Source: Mogibacterium diversum_A (GTDB lineage Bacteria > Bacillota > Clostridia > Peptostreptococcales > Anaerovoracaceae). Taken from it: a stretch of 64,000 bases of DNA. The stretch is taken from the NCBI RefSeq assembly GCF_938028775.1, contig NZ_CALIZG010000018.1:62001-126000 (forward strand). Reading direction: 5' to 3'. This document shows positions 25,001 to 32,728 of this stretch, in pieces (position 1 is the first letter of the stretch; every line of letters begins with the position of its first letter). The notes beneath the pieces are model-generated. The model saw nothing but the letters and a program-made list of their open reading frames with translations, searched no databases and was not told the origin of the DNA. The translations under genes were made by a program, and so were the position numbers.

Positions 25001-26038
25001 ATGTCAGATATTAATATTGATAACAAAGCTTATAAGAAAAAAATTCTGCTCACTGGTGGCGCCGGGTATATTGGCAGTCATGTTGCTGTTGCGCTTCTCG
25101 AATCGGGATTCGATATCGTAATAGCTGATAACCTTAGCAATTCCAGTGAAGAATCGCTCTCGGGAATTCGAAAAATTACGGGAAGAGATTTTTCGTTCTA
25201 TAATATAGATGTTTGCGATAAGTCACTCCTTGTGGATTTATTTGAAAGAGAAGAGTTAGATGCTACTATACATCTAGCTGGATACAAGGCTGTCGGAGAT
25301 GCGGTTAAGTCACCGCTTAAATATTACCGAAACAACATTGCGTCTACCACATCATTGCTCGAGGTGATGGATAATTACGGTGTGCGCAAGATTATACTTA
25401 GCTCATCCGCAAATGTATATGGCGAGTCAAGCGTTGTGCCAGTTACCGAGGGTTGTGAGACTGGTAATTGTACAAATCCCTATGGTAGGACTAAGTGGGT
25501 ACAAGAGGAGATGCTAAGGGATTTATTCACCGCTGACGATAGGTGGAATATAGTGATTCTCAGATATTTCAATCCGGCAGGCGCCCATGAGAGTGGCCTG
25601 ATTGGAGAGATGTATGGAAAGTTTCCAAGCAATATCGTCCCATCGCTTGCTCTTGCAGCAAATGGAGACATTCCGTACTTTAGAGTGCTAGGCACTGGCT
25701 ATAATACACCTGATGGTACAGGCGTTAGAGATTATATTCATATAACGGATTTAGCTAATGGACACGTTATGGCTATAAAAAAACTTTATAGCCAGCCGAA
25801 TGTATATACATATAATCTTGGAACTGGTCGTGGATACAGTGTGTTAGAAACCATTAAGGCTTTTGAAAAAGCCTCAGGGAGAGAGATCCCATACAAGATA
25901 GAAGCTGCAAGAGATGGTGATATCGCAGAAATGTATGCTTGCAGCGACAAGGCTAGAGAGGAGCTTGGATGGACTGCAAAGTACGGGATAGAGGATATCT
26001 GTAGATCGGCTTGGAATTGGCACAATAAAATATATTAA
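25001..26038 (+). CDS. galE: UDP-glucose 4-epimerase
   Basis: A 345-residue extended short-chain dehydrogenase/reductase. NAD-binding motif TGGAGYIGSH near residue 18, the IHLAGYKAVGDA stretch, the SSSANVYG region with the catalytic Ser, and the catalytic Tyr-Lys pair in NPYGRTKW. GTGVRDYIHITDLANGH is a GalE signature. It interconverts UDP-glucose and UDP-galactose in the cytosol. No galT or true galK is adjacent; a degenerate galactokinase homologue lies at 42.5 kb, so here GalE may serve polysaccharide or wall precursor supply. A GAGGTTGG site precedes the ATG. Confidence 0.96.
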   Translation: MSDINIDNKAYKKKILLTGGAGYIGSHVAVALLESGFDIVIADNLSNSSEESLSGIRKITGRDFSFYNIDVCDKSLLVDLFEREELDATIHLAGYKAVGDAVKSPLKYYRNNIASTTSLLEVMDNYGVRKIILSSSANVYGESSVVPVTEGCETGNCTNPYGRTKWVQEEMLRDLFTADDRWNIVILRYFNPAGAHESGLIGEMYGKFPSNIVPSLALAANGDIPYFRVLGTGYNTPDGTGVRDYIHITDLANGHVMAIKKLYSQPNVYTYNLGTGRGYSVLETIKAFEKASGREIPYKIEAARDGDIAEMYACSDKAREELGWTAKYGIEDICRSAWNWHNKIY

Positions 26039-26057
26039 TTTAAATTAATAAATCTAC

Positions 26058-26094
26058 AGGTGGTGTATGAAAATAAATACATGCATCACCTTTT
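26058..26094 (+). terminator. Terminator after galE
   Basis: A 12-bp stem with two G-U pairs (AGGTGGTGTATG with CATGCATCACCT) followed by TTTT. Confidence 0.8.
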
Positions 26095-26112
26095 AAAATG
26101 GAATATTGCGTG

Positions 26113-26151
26113 TAGACTTTAAGTCTAACAGGCTGTAAAATTAGTCTAACA
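26113..26151 (+). promoter_or_regulatory. Possible regulated promoter of the surface-protein gene
   Basis: TAGACT (26113-26118), a 17-bp spacer and TAAAAT (26136-26141) could be the -35 and -10 boxes. A perfect inverted repeat TAGACTT-T-AAGTCTA (26113-26127) covers the -35. The 9-mer AGTCTAACA occurs at 26122-26130 and again at 26143-26151, 21 bp apart, so a second half-site lies at the start of transcription. Confidence 0.5.
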
Positions 26152-26170
26152 AATTACTCGTTAAGTTTTA

Positions 26171-26194
26171 GCGGCAGAGTATTGCTGCTTTTTT
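26171..26194 (+). promoter_or_regulatory. Attenuator-like hairpin in the surface-protein leader
   Basis: GCGGCA pairs with TGCTGC (one G-U) over a six-base loop and is followed by six T, directly before the AAGGAGGAG ribosome site. It is terminator-shaped but lies inside the predicted leader of the surface-protein gene. Confidence 0.55.
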
Positions 26195-26215
26195 AATAGA
26201 AGGAGGAGAATTAAG

Positions 26216-28393
26216 ATGAAGGCAAAGAGATTGTCTAAGAAGCTTCATGCGCTAATAGTCGTTGCTGCGATGATGGTTGCTCAGCTTGCTGCTGTGCTTC
26301 CAACGTCTGCTGCAAGCAACGTGTTACCTGTTGCGCAATATGTTACACAAGTAGGAAGTTCTACTGGTGGAGCAGGTGGTAACAGTTCGACTTATAACGG
26401 AACTGTGAAGCTAAAGATTCCAATGTCAAAGGTTCTTGAACCTAATGAGACAGAGATGGCAAACGCAGCTGCAAATGGTCTGTACCCACACGGAAGAGAG
26501 GGGAAAAATAGAATAGCTTACATCGAGTACAATGTGACTTTTCCTGAAGATGTGAACCTCGGCAACATATCTGTAGCAAACTCTGTATCATACATCAACA
26601 GTAACAGAATAGTTAAGACTGTTAATGGCAGGACTGTAAACTTCAAGATGTATCTGAACGATGTTAACTGGCAGGGCATCTATAATGCATATCTTGCAGA
26701 TAAGGCGAATCCAAATGCTCATACTGTAGATATCAGCATTCCTTATAGTGTTACAGCTAACGATAAGGCATCAGCTGCTAGAATGGAGGGAGAGCGCATC
26801 GTTGGAAAGGGTGATTTCTCGTTCTATCCATCTGGCTTTTTGGCATTGATTGGTTCTGGTCTTGAGACATACAACACTGACGTAGCAAACGTTGGTTTTA
26901 CAAGCAATCTAACACAGTATTTTCCTCAGGATTTGACTAATACAGGAAATCTCGAGGGAGACATCCTTGTTGGCAATGAGACTGAACACAGTGCCGTGTA
27001 TGTGGCAGAGAAGGATGATACTATCGACTTCACAGGAAACCTCAATGTAAAGCCTATCAAGGATGAACTCACAAGACTTGAGAATCAGTTTAACGGAGCT
27101 GTGGCTGCTGGAATTAATGTTGAAAATATCGACACAACCTTTAATGCTTCAATTGAACTTCCTTCTGGAATGAAGTTCAAAGATGCGAACCCAGCTGTCC
27201 AGCTACTTGGAGCAAATGGCAAGTTTGAAATTACTAATTCTTCGTTAAATGGTAATAAGGTTGATGTTACCATTAAGCTTAAGAATTCTAATAACATTAG
27301 AACTTACAACGAACTAAAGAGTGCGGTGTCCGCAGTGGACGACAACTTAAAGGTTGTTGTTAAGGGTGCACAGTTCACATCTGCTGCAACTGCAAACACA
27401 AACTATACGGTAATTGGAAAGGTTAGTGGAAGTTTCAAAGCAAAGGCTACCAATACAGTAAGCAACAAAGTAATAAACTTTAACTATGCATGGAACGGGA
27501 AGCAAAGTGCAGCAGGTTCAGATGCAACTAACCCATCTGACCTAAGCAGGATATCTTTCACTCTTAAATATAAGCAAGCGCCTACAGTTGTAACAGACGT
27601 TAGAGACCTTGAGGGCGATATACTCATCGGAAATGAAACAGAGCACAATCAGGTATATGTATCAGGTAGAAATGACACGCATGAGGTCACTGGTCTGCTA
27701 AGAGTGAAGCCTGTAAAGGATCAGATGACTCAGATTGAGAACAACTATAGCAACCCTATTGCTAATCAAATCAGTCTCGAGGATGTAGATACAACCTTTA
27801 CTGCAAGCCTTGAATTGCCAAATGAAATGACATTTGGTAGCGGCACTCCAAGTGCAGCTCTTGAAGGCGGTAATAATGTGTTCAAAATCACTGATGTTAC
27901 TCGCACAGGCAACAAGGTTGTCGTTACTATCAAGCTTGCAAAGAATTACACTAACTATGAAGATCTAGCTAGAGATATCAGATCCGTAAGCGATGATCTA
28001 AAGGTGAAAGTCGGTGGAGTTAAGTTTACAAATGCAGCATTTGTAAACACCAACTATACGATGAGAGGCGAAGTCGGTGGAGTATTTAAGGCAAAGGCAA
28101 CTCATATACCTACTGGCAAGATTGTAAACTTTAATCTAAAGTGGAACGGTAAGCAAACTGCAGATGGAGCGGATGCGATTGCCCCAACAGATCTCAGCAA
28201 GATTACATTTACTCTAAAGTATGCTCCAGAGACGACTCCTGTTACACCAGTGAAGCCAAATAAGCCTGCTAAGCTTGGCAAAGTTGTTAAGACTGGCGAT
28301 GCTTCAGATGTTATGCTGTATATGCTCATAATGGGTGGTGCGTTAGCAGGTATTGCCGGTGCAGCTGGACTCAAGAGAAGAGAAGAGAGATAA
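26216..28393 (+). CDS. Cell-wall-sorted surface protein with tandem 219-residue repeats
   Basis: A 725-residue secreted protein. A basic N-terminus and hydrophobic stretch end in PTSAAS (signal peptide, about residues 1-33). A unique region of about 210 residues follows. Two tandem repeats then begin at residues 245 and 464, each opening with LEGDIL(V/I)GNETEH and closing with a SFTLKY or TFTLKY strand. The C-terminus has a Pro/Lys linker, the sorting motif VKTGD, a hydrophobic helix and a KRREER tail. The motif lacks the Pro of LPXTG-type signals. It is probably anchored by a sortase not encoded in this window. No known adhesin fold is recognised; the repeats look like beta-rich modules. Confidence 0.85.
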   Translation: MKAKRLSKKLHALIVVAAMMVAQLAAVLPTSAASNVLPVAQYVTQVGSSTGGAGGNSSTYNGTVKLKIPMSKVLEPNETEMANAAANGLYPHGREGKNRIAYIEYNVTFPEDVNLGNISVANSVSYINSNRIVKTVNGRTVNFKMYLNDVNWQGIYNAYLADKANPNAHTVDISIPYSVTANDKASAARMEGERIVGKGDFSFYPSGFLALIGSGLETYNTDVANVGFTSNLTQYFPQDLTNTGNLEGDILVGNETEHSAVYVAEKDDTIDFTGNLNVKPIKDELTRLENQFNGAVAAGINVENIDTTFNASIELPSGMKFKDANPAVQLLGANGKFEITNSSLNGNKVDVTIKLKNSNNIRTYNELKSAVSAVDDNLKVVVKGAQFTSAATANTNYTVIGKVSGSFKAKATNTVSNKVINFNYAWNGKQSAAGSDATNPSDLSRISFTLKYKQAPTVVTDVRDLEGDILIGNETEHNQVYVSGRNDTHEVTGLLRVKPVKDQMTQIENNYSNPIANQISLEDVDTTFTASLELPNEMTFGSGTPSAALEGGNNVFKITDVTRTGNKVVVTIKLAKNYTNYEDLARDIRSVSDDLKVKVGGVKFTNAAFVNTNYTMRGEVGGVFKAKATHIPTGKIVNFNLKWNGKQTADGADAIAPTDLSKITFTLKYAPETTPVTPVKPNKPAKLGKVVKTGDASDVMLYMLIMGGALAGIAGAAGLKRREER
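26948..28236 (+). repeat. Tandem protein-level repeat within the surface-protein gene
   Basis: Two copies of a module of about 210 residues, with start points 657 bases apart (26948 and 27605). They agree over conserved blocks such as GNETEH, VKP(I/V)KD, DTTF(N/T)AS and ANTNYT / VNTNYT, but have diverged clearly in DNA, so the duplication is old. Confidence 0.85.
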
Positions 28394-28430
28394 TTAATCA
28401 TAAGATTTCTCAAAACAATTTAATAGTGAC

Positions 28431-28458
28431 AAAGACGCCGATTAGTCGGCGTCTTTTT
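28431..28458 (+). terminator. Terminator after the repeat surface-protein gene
   Basis: AGACGCCGA pairs with TCGGCGTCT around a TTAG loop, followed by TTTT. Confidence 0.95.
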
Positions 28459-28699
28459 GTCTGCATATTTATTTAATTAGTATCTATATAAATTTTTAAA
28501 CATAAGCGGATAGGTATATGCATAATCAATCAATTACCAAGGTGGTCAGCAACCTTTGGTGGATGTTTATTAACGCCTTATACTAGAAGTAATAATATTT
28601 TTCTTGAAAATTTAGTGTGACATATGAATATTAATATGCTACATTTGTAATGATGACAAAATAGGTCAACAATGTGCGTATTTTTATAAGGAGGAAATT
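28459..28699. other. Intergenic region before the SpaA-type surface-protein gene
   Basis: AT-rich, no gene. ACCAAGGT and ACCTTTGGT (about 28537-28561) form an imperfect hairpin. A TTGAAA near 28602 has no good -10 partner. The region must contain the promoter of the next gene but I cannot place it with confidence. Confidence 0.5.
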
Positions 28700-30424
28700 A
28701 TGAATGCGAGATTTAAAGCCATAACTAAGAAGCTTATTGTAGTTGTCTTGTCATGCATCATGCTACTCGGCATAATGCCGATTATGGGAAAAGCTTTTGC
28801 AGAGAGCTATCATAATGATGTAATCACGGATGTAAAACTTACCAAGGCGGATTTAGTTACGCCGGCAACGTGGGCTGATGTAACAACAAGGATGCAGCTA
28901 GTAGTTAAGTTTGCTTTGAATAATAGAGTTCATGCGGGAGACAAGACTATTATCCATGTCCCTAATGAATTTGAAATCGTGAAGAGAGAGTCTTTTGCTA
29001 TCAAGAGCCCTTCAGGCGAGACTATCGCTAATGCGGTTACTGACCCTGATGCGAAGACAGTTACGATTACATATGCCAATTATGTAGATAGTCACTCTGA
29101 TATATCTGGCTCACTCCATGTCACCGTAAAAATTGATACAGATGTCGTTACATCTGGTCAGACGATGAGACTCCGCTTAGTTATGGACGGTGGACGTGGC
29201 TTTGACATCAATCCATTTGTATATGCTGGCGTTCGTGGAGATAATCCGGATGAACACCTGTATAAGAGAAGCTACTTCGATAACAACGATCCTACAATTG
29301 TTCGCACCAGAATCCGCGTGAATGGTAAGGGTGGTAATTTTCAGAAACTCACTGTAAAAGACACTATTGAAACTCCTGCAGTTTCCTATTCAAAGGATAG
29401 CTTTAGGATTACGAAGGGAAAGTGGGAGATTGGGGCGGATGGATACTTTACTCTAAAAAATGAGATTGATGTAACTAATCAGTTCCCAATCAACTTTGAC
29501 GGCAATAGCTTCACTATTGATTTCAACAATGTGCAGGGAGAAGGCTACTACATCAAGTATGATATGAAGCTTTCATATAGACCTGTCAATCAGGAAATTG
29601 TCAACAATAGAATCAGCGGCTATAACGATGCCCAGGTAATTATGGATGAGGTAATCAGAGCTGTATATCAGGAGTCTGGCGGTGAGGCAAACGGCTACCA
29701 CTTTACTATCAAGATCCACAAGGAAAATGAAAATGGTGATAGTTTGAGTGGTGCTGTTTTCGAAGTTATCAGAGAGTCTTCGGGCGTTAAAGTTGGGGAG
29801 ATTACTACAGATAGCAATGGTAATGGCAGCCTTGGCGGACTGCTGAAGGATAAGTATACGATTAAAGAGAAAAAAGCTCCAGAAGGATATATGCTATCCG
29901 CGGATGCTGTAAGAGTAGCGCCTGAAGAATTCGGACCAGATAAGTCTGTTACGAAGACAATTAAGAACAGCTACGCTCCAGACGAGACTAGCGTAACGGT
30001 GACGAAACGCTGGGATGACGGGAACGATAAGGATAAACTGAGACCGGAAAGTGTCAAAGTGCAGTTATATGCTAACGGAGTGAAAAAGGGCGCTGAAGTA
30101 ACTCTTAAAAAGTCTGAAAACTGGACTTATACATGGAATAACTTGCCTGAAAAGAAGAGCGGACAGAAAATAAAGTATACAGTGAAGGAAGTAAACAGGC
30201 TTCCAGGTTACGTAGCGAGCGTTGATGATGCTAATCATGGAAATATTATAATCACTAACACTCATACACCTAAGGAGACACCTAAGAAAGACATTCATAA
30301 AAAAGGCAATAGTCCTAAGACTGGCGATTCAAGCAAACCTGTTCAATCTGCATTTGTGCTATGTGCCTCTTCGGTTATGCTCGCAGTAGTTGCAGCTAAA
30401 AAAAGACGTAAAAATATTCAGTAG
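28700..30424 (+). CDS. Cell-wall-sorted adhesin with SpaA and Cna_B domains
   Basis: A 574-residue secreted protein. Signal peptide (about 1-33, ending GKAFAES), then two MSCRAMM-type Ig-like adhesion modules (about 34-320). A SpaA-type domain (about 330-430) reads FTIKIHKENENGDSLSGAVF and ends with YTIKEKKAPEGYMLS. A Cna_B domain (about 432-530) carries VTVTKRWDDGNDKDKLRPESV and YTVKEVNRLPGY. SpaA and Cna_B folds usually form Lys-Asn isopeptide bonds. The sorting signal is SPKTGD, a hydrophobic helix and a KKRRK tail. Probably an adhesin or minor pilin anchored by a sortase. No sortase or major pilin gene is next to it. AAGGAGG precedes the ATG. Confidence 0.9.
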   Translation: MNARFKAITKKLIVVVLSCIMLLGIMPIMGKAFAESYHNDVITDVKLTKADLVTPATWADVTTRMQLVVKFALNNRVHAGDKTIIHVPNEFEIVKRESFAIKSPSGETIANAVTDPDAKTVTITYANYVDSHSDISGSLHVTVKIDTDVVTSGQTMRLRLVMDGGRGFDINPFVYAGVRGDNPDEHLYKRSYFDNNDPTIVRTRIRVNGKGGNFQKLTVKDTIETPAVSYSKDSFRITKGKWEIGADGYFTLKNEIDVTNQFPINFDGNSFTIDFNNVQGEGYYIKYDMKLSYRPVNQEIVNNRISGYNDAQVIMDEVIRAVYQESGGEANGYHFTIKIHKENENGDSLSGAVFEVIRESSGVKVGEITTDSNGNGSLGGLLKDKYTIKEKKAPEGYMLSADAVRVAPEEFGPDKSVTKTIKNSYAPDETSVTVTKRWDDGNDKDKLRPESVKVQLYANGVKKGAEVTLKKSENWTYTWNNLPEKKSGQKIKYTVKEVNRLPGYVASVDDANHGNIIITNTHTPKETPKKDIHKKGNSPKTGDSSKPVQSAFVLCASSVMLAVVAAKKRRKNIQ

Positions 30425-30512
30425 CAAGTTCGGTAATAAGACCATTGAACTTTTACAATGATGAATAGCTATGCAAGCAGGTGCTCGAATACTTACGAGT
30501 TATGAAATAAGG

Positions 30513-30550
30513 TGGCAATCAACTAGATGTTAGATGATTGCCATTTTTTT
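30513..30550 (+). terminator. Terminator after the SpaA-type surface-protein gene
   Basis: TGGCAATCA pairs with TGATTGCCA over a 13-base loop, followed by TTTTTTT. A weaker hairpin (AAGTTC / GAACTTTT) lies at 30426-30454. Confidence 0.9.
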
Positions 30551-30581
30551 ATATACAGGCTTGAAAAATAATCATATATAC

Positions 30582-30610
30582 TTGCAATAATAAGGCTCGT
30601 GACCTATAAT
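30582..30610 (+). promoter_or_regulatory. Promoter of rpsB-tsf
   Basis: TTGCAA (30582-30587), a 17-bp spacer and TATAAT (30605-30610). Predicted transcription start is near 30617, leaving a leader of about 120 bases. Confidence 0.85.
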
Positions 30611-30611
30611 A

Positions 30612-30736
30612 TATAGGCATCTTTGTGTTCAAATGCATGGATGTAGTAAGTAATAATCACATCGTGAAGTTGCCGCGGTGCCTATTGAAGGTTGAAGGCT
30701 AGTGTTCACGGTGGAAGTAACAACCGGAGGTTAATT
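30612..30736 (+). ncRNA. Structured 5' leader of rpsB (candidate S2 autoregulatory element)
   Basis: The leader can close on itself: ATAGGCA just after the promoter is complementary to TGCCTAT near 30679, and GGTTG near 30690 pairs with CAACC next to the GGAGG site. Ribosomal protein operons are commonly controlled by protein binding to such leaders. I do not recognise a known family here. Confidence 0.4.
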
Positions 30737-31477
30737 ATGTCAGTAGTATCAATGAAACAGCTTTTAGAAGCAGGTGTTCATTTTGGACACCAGACTAGAA
30801 GATGGAACCCTAAGATGGCTCCATATATCTTCACAGAGAGAAATGGAATCTACATCATCGATCTTCAGCAGACTATTCAGAGAATCGACGATGCTTATGA
30901 TTTCATCAGAAAAGTAGCAGCAGATGGAGAGCCAATCCTGTTTGTAGGAACAAAGAAGCAGGCTCAGGCTGCTATTAAGGACGAGGCACTACGTTCAGGA
31001 ATGTACTTCGTTAACGAGAGATGGCTCGGTGGTATGCTCACAAACTACAAGACTATCAGCAAGAGAATTGCTAGACTAGCTGAGATTCGTGAGATGGAAG
31101 CCGACGGCACTATCGATAAGTATGCTAAGAAGGAAGCTCTCAAGATTAGACAGGAAGCTGATAAGCTAGAGAAGTTCCTCGGCGGAATCAAGGACATGAA
31201 GGGCATGCCTGGTGCAATGTTCGTAGTAGATCCTAAGAAGGAAAAGATTGCTGTTAAGGAAGCAAGAACACTTGGAATTCCAGTTGTAGGTATCGTAGAT
31301 ACAAACTGTGATCCAGATGATGTTGATTACATCATCCCTGCTAATGATGATGCTATCAGAGCTGTTAAGCTAATCACTTCTGCAATGGCAGATGCTGTAA
31401 TCGAGGCAAAGCAGGGCGAGAGCTTCGATGCTAGCGAGGTTCCAGCTGAGGAAGCTGAGACTGAAGCAGAAGCATAA
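30737..31477 (+). CDS. rpsB: 30S ribosomal protein S2
   Basis: A 246-residue S2 protein. The start at MSVVSMKQLLEAGVHFGHQ is fixed by CCGGAGG upstream and by the family; a 15-codon upstream extension lies in the leader. Core motifs are HFGHQTRRWNPKM, the FVGTKKQAQ strand, NERWLGGMLTNYKTI, and GIPVVGIVDTNCDPDDVDY. The C-terminal tail is acidic (EAETEAEA). Paired with tsf, as in most bacteria. Confidence 0.98.
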   Translation: MSVVSMKQLLEAGVHFGHQTRRWNPKMAPYIFTERNGIYIIDLQQTIQRIDDAYDFIRKVAADGEPILFVGTKKQAQAAIKDEALRSGMYFVNERWLGGMLTNYKTISKRIARLAEIREMEADGTIDKYAKKEALKIRQEADKLEKFLGGIKDMKGMPGAMFVVDPKKEKIAVKEARTLGIPVVGIVDTNCDPDDVDYIIPANDDAIRAVKLITSAMADAVIEAKQGESFDASEVPAEEAETEAEA

Positions 31478-31518
31478 ATTAAAGAGATTTTTATAAACGC
31501 ATAATATAACAAGTGAAT

Positions 31519-31553
31519 GCCGTCCGGACCGAGAACTAACCCGGCTCGGGCGG
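31519..31553 (+). other. GC-rich hairpin between rpsB and tsf
   Basis: CCGAG / CTCGG with outer CCG / CGG pairs; no T-run follows. It may tune tsf relative to rpsB or be an mRNA end after processing. Confidence 0.5.
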
Positions 31554-31574
31554 TTATTTAGTAAGGAGGACACA

Positions 31575-32486
31575 ATGGCTGTAACAGCTGCACTAGTCAA
31601 GGAGCTTCGTGAACTTACAGGTTCCGGAATGATGGATTGCAAGAAAGCACTAGTTGAGACAGAAGGAGACATAGATAAGGCAGTAGACTGGCTTCGTGAG
31701 AAGGGAATCATGAAGGCACAGAAGAAATCTGGCAGAATTGCTGCTGAAGGACTCGTAAGAATTGCTTTTGGCGAAGGCAACAAGGTTGCTGCAATCGCTG
31801 AGGTTAACTCTGAGACTGACTTCGTATCAAAGAACGAAGAGTTCGTTGAATTTGTTGAAGCAATTGCTGCTGAAGCACTTGTAAAGGGTGACCTAGATAT
31901 GGATGTTTTCTTAGAAGAGCCATTCCAGGGATCTACTGTTAAGGAAGTTCTGACAGCAAAGGTTGCTAAGATCGGAGAGAATCTTAACATCAGAAGATAT
32001 ACTAGAGTTGAGGAAGATGGCGTTGTTTACACCGGCTACATCCATGGTGGCGGCAGAATCGGTGTTGTTATTGGAATCAAAACTGATGCTACACCTGCAG
32101 AGGTAGAAGCTTGCGGCAGAGACGTTGCTATGCAGGTTGCTTCTATGAACCCTAAGTTTGTAGATGAAGATGGTGTTGATCCTGAGTACATCGAGAACGA
32201 GAAGAAAATCCTCACTGAGCAGGTTCTAAACGAAGGTAAGAAACCTGAGATGGTTGAGAAGATTGTTGCTGGCAAAATCAAGAAGGAACTCAAGGAAGTT
32301 TGCCTTGTTGACCAGCCTTTCGTTAAGGACAGTGACCTAAGCGTAGGACAGTATGTTGAGAAGTGCGCTAAGGAAATCGGCAAGGATATGAAGGTTGTAT
32401 CCATGGTAAGATTCGAAGTTGGCGAAGGAATCGAGAAGAAGGAAGATGACTTTGCTGCTGAAGTTGCTGCAGCTGTTCAGGGCTAA
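31575..32486 (+). CDS. tsf: Elongation factor Ts
   Basis: A 303-residue nucleotide exchange factor for EF-Tu. N-terminal UBA-like domain LVKELRELTGSGMMDCKKAL is diagnostic, followed by the core AAIAEVNSETDFVSKN and a C-terminal FEVGEGIEKKEDDFAAEV. Cotranscribed with rpsB. A strong AAGGAGG precedes the ATG, and a terminator follows. Confidence 0.98.
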   Translation: MAVTAALVKELRELTGSGMMDCKKALVETEGDIDKAVDWLREKGIMKAQKKSGRIAAEGLVRIAFGEGNKVAAIAEVNSETDFVSKNEEFVEFVEAIAAEALVKGDLDMDVFLEEPFQGSTVKEVLTAKVAKIGENLNIRRYTRVEEDGVVYTGYIHGGGRIGVVIGIKTDATPAEVEACGRDVAMQVASMNPKFVDEDGVDPEYIENEKKILTEQVLNEGKKPEMVEKIVAGKIKKELKEVCLVDQPFVKDSDLSVGQYVEKCAKEIGKDMKVVSMVRFEVGEGIEKKEDDFAAEVAAAVQG

Positions 32487-32556
32487 CCTATACTCGTAGC
32501 AAGCACTATACAAATAGAATTAAATTCTCGATGTTCGTGATATGTCGGGTAATGAC

Positions 32557-32586
32557 ACAGCGTGGCCAATGGCTGCGCTGTTTTTT
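32557..32586 (+). terminator. Terminator of rpsB-tsf
   Basis: ACAGCGTGGCC pairs with GGCTGCGCTGT (two G-U pairs) around AAT, followed by TTTTT. Confidence 0.9.
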
Positions 32587-32728
32587 ATGAATAATTTATA
32601 ATTCATAGACAATAATCTGCAAAATGACAATTGTAGACGAATCATATTGAACTTGTATGCACAAATATTTATAATTGTTTTTGTATATAGTACATAAATC
32701 TACGATTATGACATTATGGAGGTTTTCA

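Noticed and set aside
26948..28236. Recent duplication inside the surface-protein gene
   Set aside because: The two modules are clearly homologous in protein but their DNA has diverged widely, so it is an old duplication and not an assembly repeat.
30692..30736. 15-codon N-terminal extension of S2
   Set aside because: It lies in the leader and covers the GGAGG site of the true start.
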